DNA of 64,000 nucleotides from NCBI GenBank assembly GCA_039000515.1, contig JBCFYV010000001.1, forward strand, positions 11,020,928-11,084,927. Reading direction: 5' to 3'. Below, piece after piece: positions 1-12,342 of the stretch. A program made the translations under genes and the position numbers. The stretch is from Timema cristinae. Its lineage: Eukaryota > Arthropoda > Insecta > Phasmatodea > Timematidae. Each line of letters opens with the position of its first letter. Positions within the stretch are counted from its first letter, which is position 1. Below the pieces are notes generated by a model. It saw nothing but the letters and a program-made list of their open reading frames with translations, was not told where the DNA came from and did not search any database.

Positions 1-267
1 TTACTCAACTCTTTGATTGGTAAGTAAATAAATACCTTAAACCTTTCGAACATTTTTCTCTAACTCTTCAAACAAAATTAATAACTAATGAAACTCCTAA
101 TATTTTTTTTATCGACAATAACACAACATCAATAACTACATGGTGGGTATATCATTTGAAAACCACTGGTGTAAAGCTTTGCCGCTAGTTGGGTTCAAAG
201 CCTAGCCCCCACATCAAAATAATTTTAAGCGATTTGTTTTGACAACAATTTGGTGAAGTTTTTTTTA
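1..267. other. AT-rich sequence, no gene seen
   Basis: Low-complexity AT-rich DNA with no coding signal, RNA gene or recognisable repeat apart from short homopolymers. Confidence 0.5.
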
Positions 268-487
268 AGCACCATGTCATTCTACCTGTTTGGGCTATAC
301 GCTTATGTACTAATTACAGTAGTGGTTATATTCAGAGGAAGTGTGTCCGCACTTGCCTGAAGGGAGAATGTTTTTGTAAAAAAAAAAAAAACACCATCAG
401 TACACCCGACCGAGATTCAAACCTAGATCTCCCCATCGTCGGCAGTCTAGTCTACTGTGAAAGTGATGCCTTAGACCAAGTGGACAC
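268..487 (-). mobile_element. tRNA-derived SINE, Leu-like family (family 2)
   Basis: Read on the - strand, this copy has a tRNA-like head with a B-box-like GGTTTGAATC equivalent, a middle that includes the complement of 'cactctccctccacgcaaat', and the shared 3' module ending near 'aagacatggtgct'. It is diverged, with several substitutions and an A-run. Confidence 0.7.
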
Positions 488-880
488 CAAATAAGGTTTT
501 GGGGTAGTTTGACATAAAATATTTATAGAAAGTTTGATAACATAGGCTTCTGTGAGACCCACAGCCATTATTGTGTGATCTAAGGTGTCAATCTCGCAAT
601 GCATGCGATTGACGGGGAGGGTTAGGTTAGGATCTCGTCCAGGTGTACTAGTATTCATTTTACTATGCCATCTAACCACTAATGCGGCTGCATTTACTCT
701 AAACAATTTCTTCATTACTAAGTGATAACTAATATCTAATCAGTTATTAGTAACATATTCTACACACATTAACTATTTCCCTTGCATGTATCTTGCACTT
801 GAAACTGACCTAACGCAATTTGTATTAGAAACTATTGCTTCAAATAATGTTGTCGTTAAGATTCGAAGCGATATTTTACT
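488..880. other. AT-rich sequence, no gene seen
   Basis: Short open frames occur on the - strand at 452-715 and 773-967. The first overlaps a SINE and the second overlaps a tandem array. Neither resembles a protein family. Confidence 0.45.
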
Positions 881-1622
881 ACTGGAGACTTCAACACTAC
901 CATAGATATAAAGCCTTAGAAACTTCAACTCTACTATAGAAACACCTGGAGAATTCAACGCTTCCATATAAATGAAGACCTGGGGACTTCAACGCTACTA
1001 TAGACACAAAACCTTGGAATCTTCAACGCTTCCATAGAAATGAAGCCCTCAAGACCTCAACGATTTCGTAGAAACGAGGCTCTGAAGAGTTCAACGCTTC
1101 TATAGAAATGAAGCCCTTGAGATTTCATCGCTTCTATAGAAACAAAGCCTCGGAGACTTCAACGCTTCTATAGGAACAAAGCCTTGGAGACTTCAACGCT
1201 TCTATAGAAACAAAGCCCTGGAGACTTCAACGCTTCTATAAAAACAAAACCTTGGAGACTTCAACGCTTCTATATAAATAAAGCCTTGGAGACTTAAACG
1301 CTTCTACAGAAACAAATTCTTGGAGACTTCAACGCTTCTATAAAATAAAACCTTGGAGACTTCAACGCTTATATAGAAACAAAGCCCTGGAGACTTCAAC
1401 GCTACTATAGAAACAAAGCCTTGGAGACTTTCACGCTTCTATAGAAACAAAGCCTTGGAGACTTCAACGCTACTATAGAAACAAAACCCTGTAGACTTCA
1501 ACTCTTCTATTGAAAGTAAGCGCTTGAGATTAAAACGCTATCATATAAACGAAGCCTTGGAGACTTCAACGCTTCTATCGAAAGTAAGCGCTTGTGATTA
1601 AAACGCTACCATATAAACGACG
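881..1622. repeat. 36-bp tandem array, about 20 copies
   Basis: The unit is of the type GGAGACTTCAACGCTTCTAT followed by AGAAACAAAGCCTT. Copies diverge at both edges and are more alike in the middle. No exon I recognise lies next to it, so its origin is unknown. Confidence 0.9.
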
Positions 1623-1990
1623 CCCACTTGCCTCCAAAGAAAGTTATATAATTTATCGTAGAAATAAAGTATATTTTTTCATATATATTTTATCTTACTC
1701 GTGAGGAGCAACCACACTTTCTGTCAAATTAAGTACTTATAGCACTTATTACTCATGTTTTAGCTAGCTGAATTGTGTTTTATGTCGACCAAAACACCAT
1801 AATACCAAAATGGGGCTATACACTTATTTCCCAAGTTTTGTAGCTTTGCGTAGTAATTGTTAATTTATATACAGTAGATTATTGTAGGGATGAATCCACG
1901 GACATAAACCACGTGGACAACTAGTTCTGAGCCTTGCTGGGAGGCGTGGCCCCTCGTGAGGAGATGCCTGCACGTACTTACATGGGACTT
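1623..1990. other. Unique AT-rich spacer, no gene seen
   Basis: No coding potential or known repeat was recognised between the 36-bp and 74-bp arrays. Confidence 0.4.
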
Positions 1991-2958
1991 GTGGTCACCA
2001 TGGCAGTTAATCTCTATACTGTGCATACATCAGTCTAGGAGCAGAAATGGGCTAAGAGCCTCTTGACTTTCACCATGGCAGCTAGGCTTGATGCAGTGCA
2101 TACGTTAGTATAGGAGCAGAACGGGCTAAGAGCCTCTTGACTTTCACCATGGCAGCTAGGCTTGATGCAGTGCATACGTTAGTATAGGAGCAGAACGGGC
2201 TAAGAGCCTCTTGACTTCCACCATGGCAGCTAGGCTTGATGCAGTGCATACGTTAGTATAGGAGCAGAACAGGTTAAGAGCCTCTTGACTTCCACCATGG
2301 CAGCTAGGCTTGATGCAGTGCATACGTTAGTATAGGAGCAGAACGGGCTAAGAGCCTCTTGACTTCCACCATGGCAGCTAGGCTTGATGCAGTGCATACG
2401 TTAGTATAGGAGCAGAACAGGTTAAGAGCCTCTTGACTTCCACCATGGCAGCTAGGCTTGATGCAGTGCATACGTTAGTATAGGAGCAGAACGGGCTAAG
2501 AGCCTCTTGACTTTCACCATGGCAGCTAGGCTTGATGCAGTGCATACGTTAGTATAGGAGCAGAACAGGTTAAGAGCCTCTTGACTTCCACCATGGCAGC
2601 TAGGCTTGATGCAGTGCATACGTTAGTATAGGAGCAGAACGGGCTTAGAGCCTCTTGACTTTCACCATGGCAGTTAGGCTTGATGCAGGGCATACGTTAG
2701 TATAGGAGCAGAACGGGCTAAGAGCCTCTTGACTTTCACCATGGCAGCTAGGCTTGATGCAGGGCATACGTTAGTATAGGAGCAGAACGGCTAAGAGCCT
2801 TTTGACTTTCACCATGGCAGTTAGGCTTGATGCAGTGCATACGTTAGTATAGGAGCAGAACGGGCTAAGAGCCTCTTGACTTCCACCATGGCAGCTAATC
2901 TCTATACTGTGCATACGTCAGTCTAGGAGCAGAACGGGCTAAGAACCTCTGGACTTAC
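1991..2958. repeat. 74-bp tandem array, about 13 copies
   Basis: Units read GGAGCAGAACGGGCTAAGAG, then CCTCTTGACTTTCACCATGG and CAGCTAGGCTTGATGCAGTG, then CATACGTTAGTATA. The first and last units share a different core (AATCTCTATACTGTGCATAC) that interior units lack. Confidence 0.92.
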
Positions 2959-3113
2959 ACCACGCCATTTATTATCAAAGGGCATTAGGAGGTCGTAGAT
3001 GACTCACAAGCCTCAAAAATTGTAATGACCACCAATGTATTGGTATTAAAACGATAATTATTTACCTCTAAGACACTCTTTTTTAAATCCCTTATATAAT
3101 AATTAGCACCACG

Positions 3114-3348
3114 TCTTACTACCCGTTCGGGTTATACGATTTAAGTACTAATTACGCTAATGGATTAGGATTTGGGAAGGTTGAATTAGAGGAAGTGAAC
3201 CCGCATTTGCGTGGAGGGAGAGTGGAAAATCATTTAGGAAAAACCACCCCAGTTCACCCGACCGAGATTCGAACCTCGATCTCCCCGTCCTCAGCAGTCG
3301 AGCTCAACACGACAAGCGCGTTAGCCAATTACGCCACCGAGGTGGGTT
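3114..3348 (-). mobile_element. tRNA-derived SINE, family 2 'CCTCGGTGGCG' variant
   Basis: On the - strand it starts AACCCACCTCGGTGGCGTAA, carries the B-box-like GGTTCGAATC, and ends with the shared 3' module that includes CCCGAACGGG. The variant differs from the main family in the 5' third of the tRNA-like head. Confidence 0.8.
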
Positions 3349-3504
3349 AAATCTCTTATAAACACAGTTAAATATTCACAATTGGTTCGGAATTTGGTGG
3401 TTCTTACTTACAATAAAAAAAAAAAGGTCTCACAACTATTTTTAACCTGTATCGATGGACATGCAGGATAAATGTCAGGTTCATTTAATGTAGTTTTCTG
3501 ATGA

Positions 3505-3675
3505 CATAATGGTTCGAATATTGTCTGGGTGTACTGAGATGGATTTTTATTAAATGGCTTTCCATTATCCCTTAAGGCGAATGAAAATACACTTCCTCTA
3601 AACTCTATCTAACTCGTCCTTACCCAATTACCGTAACTAAATGAAGACAGCTTGGACGAGTAGTAAGCCTGAAAG
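3505..3675 (+). mobile_element. Degenerate SINE (family 2) fragment
   Basis: It retains GGTTCGAAT, GGGTGTACTGAG, and the CACTTCCTCTAAA stretch of the family body. The 3' module is badly eroded. Confidence 0.5.
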
Positions 3676-3947
3676 GAAACATAAAAGCTACATTACCTCA
3701 CCAATCACAATATTTCCTAAATTACCTATTAAACGCGAAGTAGTTGATTGTATGGACAAGTCACCTGGAGAGCTGTGAAAACAGGGATCTTTTTTATGTA
3801 TTTAAAAACAGGGAAAACACAAGGAATTTTGGTAAAATCTAGTAAAAATACTGGAATATTTGTTAATTTGGGACATTTAACTGAAATATTAAACCAATAG
3901 GTGTTTGGATGGACGATCAAGTGAACTTAATAATCGAGCACGCTGAT

Positions 3948-5491
3948 TAAAACATGTCTTAATACTCCTCAAGCAAGGATTGTGAAGCTACAGAAGCTGT
4001 ATTTCCCCCGTCAATGCTAAAACATGTCTTAATACTCCTCAAGCAAGGATTGTGAAGCTACAGAAGCTGTATTTCCCCCGTCAATGTTAAAACATGTCTT
4101 AATACTCCTCAAGCGAGGATTGTGAAGCTACAGAAGCTGTATTTCCCCCGTCAATGTTAAAACATGTCTTAATACTCCTCAAGCAAGTATTGTGAAGCTA
4201 CAGAAGCTGTATTTCCCCCGTCAATGTTAAAACATGTCTTAATACTCCTCAAGCAAGGATTGTGAAGCTACAGAAGCTGTATTTCCCCCGTCAATGTTAA
4301 AACATGTCTTAATACTCCTCAAGCAAGTATTGTGAAGCTACAGAAGCTGTATTTCCCCCGTCAATGCTAAAACATGTCTTAATACTCCTCAAGCAAGGAT
4401 TGTGAAGCTACAGAAGCTGTATTTCCCCGTCAATGTTAAAACATGTCTTAATACTCCTCAAGCAAGTATTGTGAAGCTACAGAAGCTGTATTTCCCCCGT
4501 CAATGCTAAAACATGTCTTAATACTCCTCAAGCAAGGATTGTGAAGCTACAGAAGCTGTATTTCCCCCGTCAATGTTAAAACATGTCTTAATACTCCTCA
4601 AGCAAGGATTGTGAAGCTACAGAAGCTGTATTTCCCCCGTCAATGTTAAAACATGTCTTAATACTCCTCAAGCAAGGATTGTGAAGCTACAGAAGCTGTA
4701 TTTCCCCCGTCAATGTTAAAACATGTCTTAATACTCCTCAAGCAAGTATTGTGAAGCTACAGAAGCTGTATTTCCCCCGTCAATGTTCAAACATGTCTTA
4801 ATACTCCTCAAGCAAGGATTGTGAAGCTACAGAAGCTGTATTTCCCCCGTCAATGTTAAATCATGTCTTAATACTCCTCAAGCAAGGATTGTGAAGCTAC
4901 AGAAGCTGTATTTCCCCCGTCAATGTTAAAACATGTCTTAATACTCCTCAAGCAAGGATTGTGAAGCTACAGAAGCTGTATTTCCCCCGTCAATGTTAAA
5001 ACATGTCTTAATACTCCTCAAGCAAGGATTGTGAAGCTACAGAAGCTGTATTTCCCCCGTCAATGTTAAAACATGTCTTAATACTCCTCAAGCAAGGATT
5101 GTGAAGCTACAGAAGCTGTATTTCCCCCGTCAATGTTAAAACATGTCTTAATACTCCTCAAGCAAGTATTGTGAAGCTACAGAAGCTGTATTTCCCCCGT
5201 CAATGTTAAAACATGTCTTAATACTCCTCAAGCAAGGATTGTGAAGCTACAGAAGCTGTATTTCCCCCGTCAATGTTAAATCATGTCTTAATACTCCTCA
5301 AGCAAGGATTGTGAAGCTACAGAAGCTGTATTTCCCCCGTCAATGTTAAAACATGTCTTAATACTCCTCAAGCGAGGATTGTGAAGCTACAGAAGCTGTA
5401 TTTCCCCCGTCAATGTTAAAACATGTCTTAATACTCCTCAAGCAAGGATTGTGAAGCTACAGAAGCTGTATTTCCCCCGTCAATGTTAAAT
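3948..5491. repeat. 70-bp tandem array, 22 copies
   Basis: Units start TAAAACATGTCTTAATACTC and end CCCCGTCAATGT. Copies are almost identical: most differences are AAGGAT versus AAGTAT and a few A/T swaps, and one copy lacks a C. Such homogeneity implies recent expansion or ongoing unequal exchange. No adjacent exon was recognised. Confidence 0.95.
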
Positions 5492-7403
5492 CATCCTGTT
5501 TTAAATATAAGTTACATGACTTCATAAAAATAACTTTTATGAAGCAAAAAAAAAAAATCACTCTTTCCTTCAATCTGAGCCACGTGGAAAAATTGGAGCT
5601 CCTTCTGGAAAACACAGATAATTTGGTAGTAAGAAAATAATGGCAACCCGATGAAGTAAGTGCAAATTGTTCTGTGAAACATTCAATTATGTTTTATAAT
5701 ACACCTGCAATTGTAGTTACCTGTATGACATGTGCATATGTGTGAACAAGTTGGTAGAAGCTAAAAGTCTCGTGTGACAGCAGAAACGTGAGAACAATAA
5801 TAATTGCACTCGGTGCAGTTGCCACGTCAAGGAATTCAACTACAAGGCGTTAAAATAGTATACTCTCTTTGCTCATTAGGGCGCAGCCCCTACACCCCTA
5901 GTGAGTTTTCTTTGCAAGTGGATGTAAACTAATGTAATTCCAGAGACCGTTTTTATAGGTCTTACCTTTAGCCACAAGATACCTCCAAAGAAAGGTTTGC
6001 ACCGACTTTAAAGTTGCTCCGCAATTTGAATTCTTTTCGGGGGTTAAAATGAAACTTTTAGCTTTTTGTAATTTTACCGTCGTTACATACTAAAAGCTAT
6101 AAGTTTGCCAAATTTCAAGTTTACTATCTTATCTGGAAATGGGTGGGCATTAATGTCAGTGAGTGAGTCAGCCATGTGACTTTATAGTAGTGTAATTAGA
6201 ATTTCCTTAATGCCAGAACAAAGTGGGGTTTATAAAGTTCCTGGGTGGAGATGTCTATTACACTCGATATCATTTCTGAGGGAACTACATGCTTACTATT
6301 GGTTTGTCACTCTCTTGTTTCTGCGCTGGTTCGTCGAGATTGTCAGTAACTCCTTACACCACTCTCAGACGTAACTGAGGGCGAGGAGATTCGGCAACAG
6401 TCAACAAAGATAGTGACGATGAAGCTTTGCTGCATAAGAGCTGTAGAAGGAGAACAAACCAGGGAGGAGGAAAATACAAATTACAATATTGTTTGTGTTG
6501 TGACTCCCTCAACCTTATTAAATTACAGCATTCGTTTCATAATTATAATACGCTCCTATACCAATTACCTTTCGTTTATTGGGAATTAAGCTTATAATGA
6601 TCATCTAGAATATGTGAATTTATGGATTTTTCAGATTTGAAAATTTCAACTTTTAAAATACGTTTACAATTATATGTAAATAATCATAGTAAATAGCTAT
6701 GCACTCATTACAGTAAGCACCAAACTCGGTTACTGGTCAGTTCTTAGCTTAAGCGCAACATCTTATTGTCAATATATCAGCTACCAAAGCAGCCCCCTCA
6801 AGAAAGAACATCTTCTGAGATTAAAAATTGACTGTTGTTAAGAAATATTCCTGGTTTGAAGGAAAAAAACAATAAAAAATGGTTCTATTTGTTTGCTTTG
6901 TTTATGTATATTTAATTAAACTATACATATTGATACAAATAAAGATATTACAGTCCACTACTAAATTAAAACTGCTAATAAACTTAAGAGAATGTCAAAT
7001 ACAATGGCCTTATACTATTTCTGTCAAAAACTGTACGGATGTTTTGTGTATAGAAACAAGTTTTTATTTACTTCAAAAATAAACCAAAAAAATATATTTC
7101 ATCAGTGAGCTCAAAAATATTTACGCTTTTTAATGGATAAGCTTATGGTCTAAAGAAATTAAACATTTTTGCCTTTTTTGTGTGTACATCACTTTGAATT
7201 TTCTTTTGGACAGGCATTTTTAAATCTCAATATTTTTTTTTAGTCCTTCTGAGAACATTGGCTGCTATAGCAATAAAACTGTTTCGCTCACAACAGGTTC
7301 AGCCTGAATTGTTGTCTGTTAGGCAACTCTCATTACTTGAAGACATTGCGTCAACCCTAAGCTGCAGGCGCAATCCATAACGTAACGTTCAATACTTTAC
7401 TTA
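5492..7403. other. Gene-free AT-rich stretch with old repeat debris
   Basis: No coding region is supported. About 6040-6190 includes GTCAGTGAGTGAGTCAG and a 'cttttagctttttg' motif typical of eroded dispersed repeats in insects. Its class is unclear. Confidence 0.35.
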
Positions 7404-7772
7404 TAAGGTGCGGCAGAAAGGAGTGCGAGTACTTTTACAGTTTTTATAGAATTAAAATTTGTTGACCAAAATATATAAAATATTTCTCCAGTAGTAACTA
7501 GAGTTTAGTTTTATGCACATGCTAATATCAACAGATCTTGAATATCTGTCAAGGGTGTCCTGGAATTTTGTCAAAACATTTTCTCTTTATATAAAAAGTT
7601 TTTACAAAATTCCAGGAAACCTTTGACAGATATTCAAGATTTGTTGATATTAGTATGTGCAGAAAACTAAACTCTATGTTGCTACTGGAGAAATATTTGA
7701 TTTATTTTGGCCAAAAAATTTCAATTCTATAAAAAACTGTAAAAGTACTCGCACTCCTTCGGCCGCACCTTA
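7404..7772. mobile_element. Palindromic foldback MITE with TA target duplication
   Basis: The element spans 7406-7770 between TA dinucleotides (7404-7405 and 7771-7772). It starts AGGTGCGGC and ends GCCGCACCT. The two halves are inverted copies of each other along nearly the whole length, for example AGGAGTGCGAGTACTTTTAC at left and its complement at right. A short non-palindromic centre lies near 7575-7600. Complete foldback structure plus a TA duplication is typical of Tc1/mariner-type MITEs. It encodes nothing. Confidence 0.85.
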
Positions 7773-9321
7773 ATTCTTTCAGCACTTTCTTGTTTCAGTG
7801 GGACAGTTCCTATCGTTAGGGTGGCACTTTTAGTTGAATTCTTTAATTTAACTGTAAGGTATTATCGACACACACATTTAACAGAACGAAGAAGATCAAC
7901 TAGAGGGAACCGCTCCAAAAATGTCAAATACCATTATTTGACCTAATAGTAGCCCGGCTACTAACAACAACTTTATTTTTCATCCCAACCACAGTTGGAG
8001 CCTCCGGCTACTTTTCAGTCAAATACCATACATAGGATTGAATATCCCTTCGTAAGGAAACCCCATGAAGGTGGATGGTTGTGATGGAACCCTGGCCTCC
8101 TCAGGTGAAAGTCAGAGGCACGCTGGCTTGCCAGACACCCCCGCTAGTGTCGCTAGTGTCTGTCCGTACTGCTGGGACTGACCACGGACCACTAATGTTG
8201 CTGATGGGTGGGCGGTGCCAATGGTCAACCCACGTGGTAATTAATGATCCCCAAGCCGGAGGGGAGTCACGCATGCGCAGAGCAGTATATTGGTTATGTG
8301 CTCAGTTTCCCCCGTGGTCCATGGCGTCTTGCAAACACGAGGAACTGCGTGTATGAGGAGGTTTATACAGACAGGGAACTTTATATTGGGGTCATGGCAG
8401 TTCCAATATAGGGTTGTTTTAGACTAGAAAATTAGAATAGAAACTTGATATTGGGGTCGTGGTAGTTCCAATAGAGAGGTGTTTTTTAGATGTAGATTAT
8501 AGACATAGATGTAGACCTTTGAACTTAAATAATATGAATCTTCCAAATTTCATTTTTAAAATATATTATAGTTTTAATGTTGAATTAGTTTTGCAAGAGA
8601 TTTTTAATCGAAGTTCTAAAATAATATATTTTAATTTAATTGCATTATTTGATATGTATTCTATATTAACACCTAACATGGCTCTCACAGAAAAAAAATA
8701 GTAATGTTGACTTGAACTAATATATTATTGTAATTAGTTTTTGTAACAACAAGATACTAATATTGTTATATTACAATTTATATATGATGTATTAATTCGC
8801 CGAACATTTTTTACCACCTAATATTTCTAGGAATAACGGTGTTTCACTGTTTAAATGTATGATAAAACTTCGGGAAAACATTTTTCGAAATCTGGTCTTT
8901 ACCAATATTATAGTTATATTTATGAAACCATGTTAAAACGTATGTACACACTTGCAATGGTTGCTAGTATCCTTGTTAGTAAATACTTAGGACTATTTTG
9001 ATAAATAAAAATGTCCCACATTGAACTCTATGTTAGGGATTCCCCTTCCTTAGGGTCCGAACATATTGCACCATCAGTAAACTAGAAACTAAAAGAATCT
9101 TGTCTTCTTATTTATCACTTTATCTGTAAGTCTTGCAAAAATAAAAATTTACCTCGTTCACACATGATTAATATAACTAATATTTTCCCATGAGACGTTT
9201 AGTATGTGCGGTAGCTATTATTTAAAAAAAAATCTCTATAAATTGTACGTACCGGATAGTAAATTTATCGAGTAAGAGATAGTGAAACAATTTTTATCTT
9301 AATCTAACACACTTCCCTATT
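7773..9321. other. No supported gene; GC-richer patch near 8.07-8.36 kb
   Basis: Most of this stretch is AT-rich. The GC-richer part contains an open frame (8075-8356, +) with no recognisable domain. Two partial copies of a 'tattggggtc.tgg.agttccaata' motif occur near 8390 and 8450. It could be an eroded LTR or LINE, but I cannot decide. Confidence 0.3.
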
Positions 9322-9335
9322 AATTGAGAACTGTT

Positions 9336-9627
9336 GGTGACCTGGTGGTCCAGGGGTAAGGTGTCAGACTTCTGTGCTGGCGGCCGGGTTCAATCCTCGG
9401 TCCAGGCACAGATTTATCTGATTACCAAACCTTCCTTCACCTCTGACAAGACGTGTATTAATAACATCTTGTGAATGTATGGAATGCCAGGCCTACACCG
9501 TGGTTCGGATTCCACGTTAAACTGTAGGTCCTCCATTTCATCTCACAATCACCCTACCATTACACTTTAGCGTAAGTGCGTATAACCCGAACGGGTAGTA
9601 AGACGCGGTAATAATAATAATAATAAT
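9336..9627 (+). mobile_element. tRNA-derived SINE family 1, full length with TSD
   Basis: The head GGTGACCTGGTGGTCCAGGG is followed by the B-box-like GGTTCAATCC, a body with CACCTCTGACAAGACGTGTA, the 3' module CCCGAACGGGTAGTAAGACG and a (TAA)n tail. It is flanked by perfect 14-bp target-site duplications AATTGAGAACTGTT at 9322-9335 and 9628-9641. Confidence 0.95.
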
Positions 9628-10059
9628 AATTGAGAACTGTTACTGTGAGAGAGAGAGAGTGAGAGGTTGATGGGTTAAATCTCCTCGGTACAAATCCTTT
9701 TGTCGGAGCAAGCTAAGTAACTTGAATGGTTACATCACATTAGATTATATAATTACAATAATAACTATTAGGAGTTGGTAATGTGCACACATTACAGTGA
9801 TTTTCATAGGAATACCTTCACTTGAAAGATAGAAAACCTATTAGAACTACTTTCACATATTCATACGTCAAGTGATATGATATGCAACTGCCAATTTTGA
9901 TAGATAGAGTCAATAATGTAAATTAACAATAAAAATATAGTCACCTGTTATCAACGTTGACAGCAAAGAAATGTTTGTAATTTTTTTAAAGTCTTTTATT
10001 ATGAACATCAGGATATAGCTTTCCTATGAACACTTGCAATAAGACGTATATATTATTAC

Positions 10060-10545
10060 TAGATAGCTGTTGCCCGCGGCTTTGCTCACGTGGAAGTTGA
10101 TTATATACAATTACGAAAATATACATATGTATTTACAGATTAATTTAAAATATTACGTTACGTTGATGACCATAACTTGACCTCAGATCAAAAATAATGC
10201 AAGTCCGATACAAACTTTCACCCCTTTTTCATCCCTTATTAAATAAAATTTCCAAAATTCCTGAAACACGTATTTATTTGTTTTACGTCAATAACCGAAA
10301 TACAAAATTTTGTTTATGTAACTTTCAAAATGACGGACTTTCATACAATATTATCATCCCCTATTTTGACCCCTTTGGGGTGGAATTTTCTAAAATCCTT
10401 TCTTAGTGGGTGCCTACATAACAAAATGAATATACAGTCTGAATTTCATGCTTATAGCCTTGATAGTTTGCGCTCGGCGATGATGAATCAGTCCAGTCAG
10501 TCAGTCAGGACATGTTATTTTATAAGTATAGATGTACTAGCATAT
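10060..10545 (+). mobile_element. Degraded dispersed insect repeat (non-coding, class unsure)
   Basis: It starts near GATAGCTGTTGCCCGCGGCT and ends with CAGTCAGTCAGTCAGGACAT and TTATTTTATAAGTATAGA. Repeats with this head and tail are common in insect genomes. I cannot assign it securely to a LINE, Penelope-like or Helitron family. The open frames at 10197-10632 lie inside it and look fortuitous. Confidence 0.55.
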
Positions 10546-10797
10546 TACCCGTTTAAAAATAAATTGCTTCATTTCTGGTCATGTAATTTGTCTCATTGGC
10601 ATTTATTGGGTAATGATTGCAAATGTAAATAATTTTTTAGTGATCCTCAAAATCTAGGAGGTGCGTTCAAACTAATAACTCTGTTGTAAATCAAATATTA
10701 TGTACTCCGATGAAAGTGTGAAACTGTACCTTAGCTGGAAGATTTCATTATAGCCAACATTTTTTGACTATACTTTTTGATATTATTGGTGACCTGG

Positions 10798-11096
10798 CCG
10801 TTTAGGGGTAAGGTGTCATACTTCTGTGCTGGGGGTCTGGGGTTCAATCCTTGATACTGGCACAGATTTATCTGATTGCCAAACCCTTCCTTCCCTCTGA
10901 CAAGACGTGTATTAATCACAACTTGTGAATGTTTGGGATACCAGGCCTCCACCGTGGTTCGTATTCCATGTTAAACTGCAGGTCTTCCATTTTATCTCAC
11001 AATCACCCCAACATTACACATTTAGCACAAGTGCGTATATCATAAACGGGTAGTAAGACGTGGTGCTAATATTAATAATAATAATTATTATTATTA
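10798..11096 (+). mobile_element. SINE family 1, full length with TSD
   Basis: It has the GGTGACCTGG head, GGTTCAATCC B box, shared 3' module with AAACGGGTAGTAAGACGTGG, and a (TAA/TTA)n tail. The duplication TTTTGATATT is seen before the head (about 10785-10794) and after the tail (about 11097-11106). Confidence 0.9.
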
Positions 11097-11106
11097 TTTT
11101 GATATT

Positions 11107-12026
11107 TAAGGGGCCCCCATAGGAACTTTCTCTCACAAAGTATTGCACCCTCATGGGCAAAGCTATAGCTTTCTAACTTTTATGAATTTCAAGATTTTCT
11201 CGGCTGGTAGTTACTAAAGAGGAGATAATAATTATTATATTCACTATTCACTCATTTAAAAAAAATCCAAAGTTGATATGTACCTCTAAAAGACTGTAAC
11301 GAAATGAATATAATTTAATGCTTAAATTTTGAATAAACCGTAAGAAAGAATTTTAAAGACGAATGATTATTTTGATTAGTAAGTAAGTAAAGGTTCCTAT
11401 TTTGATCAATTGAGCTTGGTATGGTCACTAGGAAAGGGCACAAACGGTTCGGAATTTAGAACATTCAGGTGGTCCGGGTGCTCTCAGCCAAAATATAGAC
11501 CTTCAAGCAACACACACATAAACAAATCTCCTTTTTATTGAGTATAATTGAAACGTTTGAGCATAATTTACAATTCTTCTCAGAACTAAATTCTAATTTT
11601 GATAGATGTCCACTCTCGAACACCAACATTTATTGAACGTCACCAACATTTGGAATTCTAGGAGTATGTCAAATTTGATTTATTAATATTATAAAGTTTA
11701 TCTAAATGTTATAAAAAGCTCCCAATAATATTTTCTTAAGGTTCACTATAGTGCGATTTTCGTAGGAAGAAGAATAGAAGTTAGTTACTAACGTTACTAA
11801 AACAATTTTAATATATCCATACATCAAGTAATCTTTTCTGCAGTTTGATAGATATTATAATTACCTATAAAATAAAACTAATAATATAGTAAAATATTAT
11901 CAATGTTGGCTGCAAAATAAAAAGTTCGAATTTTCTTTACTGTTCTTCCAATCAAAGTCAGGGTAAATATAATTTCTCTTTAAGCCATTGATTACACGTA
12001 CCAAGAATATAAGTACAAATTATATC
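11107..12026. other. AT-rich sequence, nothing recognised
   Basis: No coding region, RNA gene or tandem repeat was supported in this stretch. Confidence 0.4.
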
Positions 12027-12270
12027 CTGCTTCGGTAGCCACATGGTCTAACGCGCTACTCTCGCCAGTAGACTAGACTGCTGATGACGGGGAGATCAAG
12101 GTTTGAATCTTAGTCGGATCTAATGGTAGTTTTTACAAAATGGTTTCCCATTCTCTCTCTATGTAAATGTAGGTATACCTCATTGAAATATTAGCTTCCT
12201 CATCCCTGAAACCATTAGCGTTTTTAGTATATAAGCGTATATTTCGAATGTGTAGTAAAAACGTGATGTA
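12027..12270 (+). mobile_element. SINE family 2 copy
   Basis: The head CTGCTTCGGTAGCCACATGG is followed by CTCGCCAGTAGACTAGACTG, a GGTTTGAATC B box and the family body. The 3' module is worn (TCGAATGTGTAGTAAAAACG). Confidence 0.8.
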
Positions 12271-12342
12271 AGAAAATACAGTTGTAATATTTTTTTCACG
12301 CCAATCTAGCAACATAAGGTTCTGTTTTCAAATAATGTGCTC

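Noticed and set aside
3948..5491. Possible CRISPR-like array (70-bp regular repeats)
   Set aside because: There are no unique spacers; whole units are repeated head to tail. The host is a eukaryote and no cas genes are present.
9336..9420. Possible functional tRNA gene
   Set aside because: The A and B boxes belong to the SINE head. No proper acceptor stem pairs, and it continues into the SINE body with a TSD and a tail.
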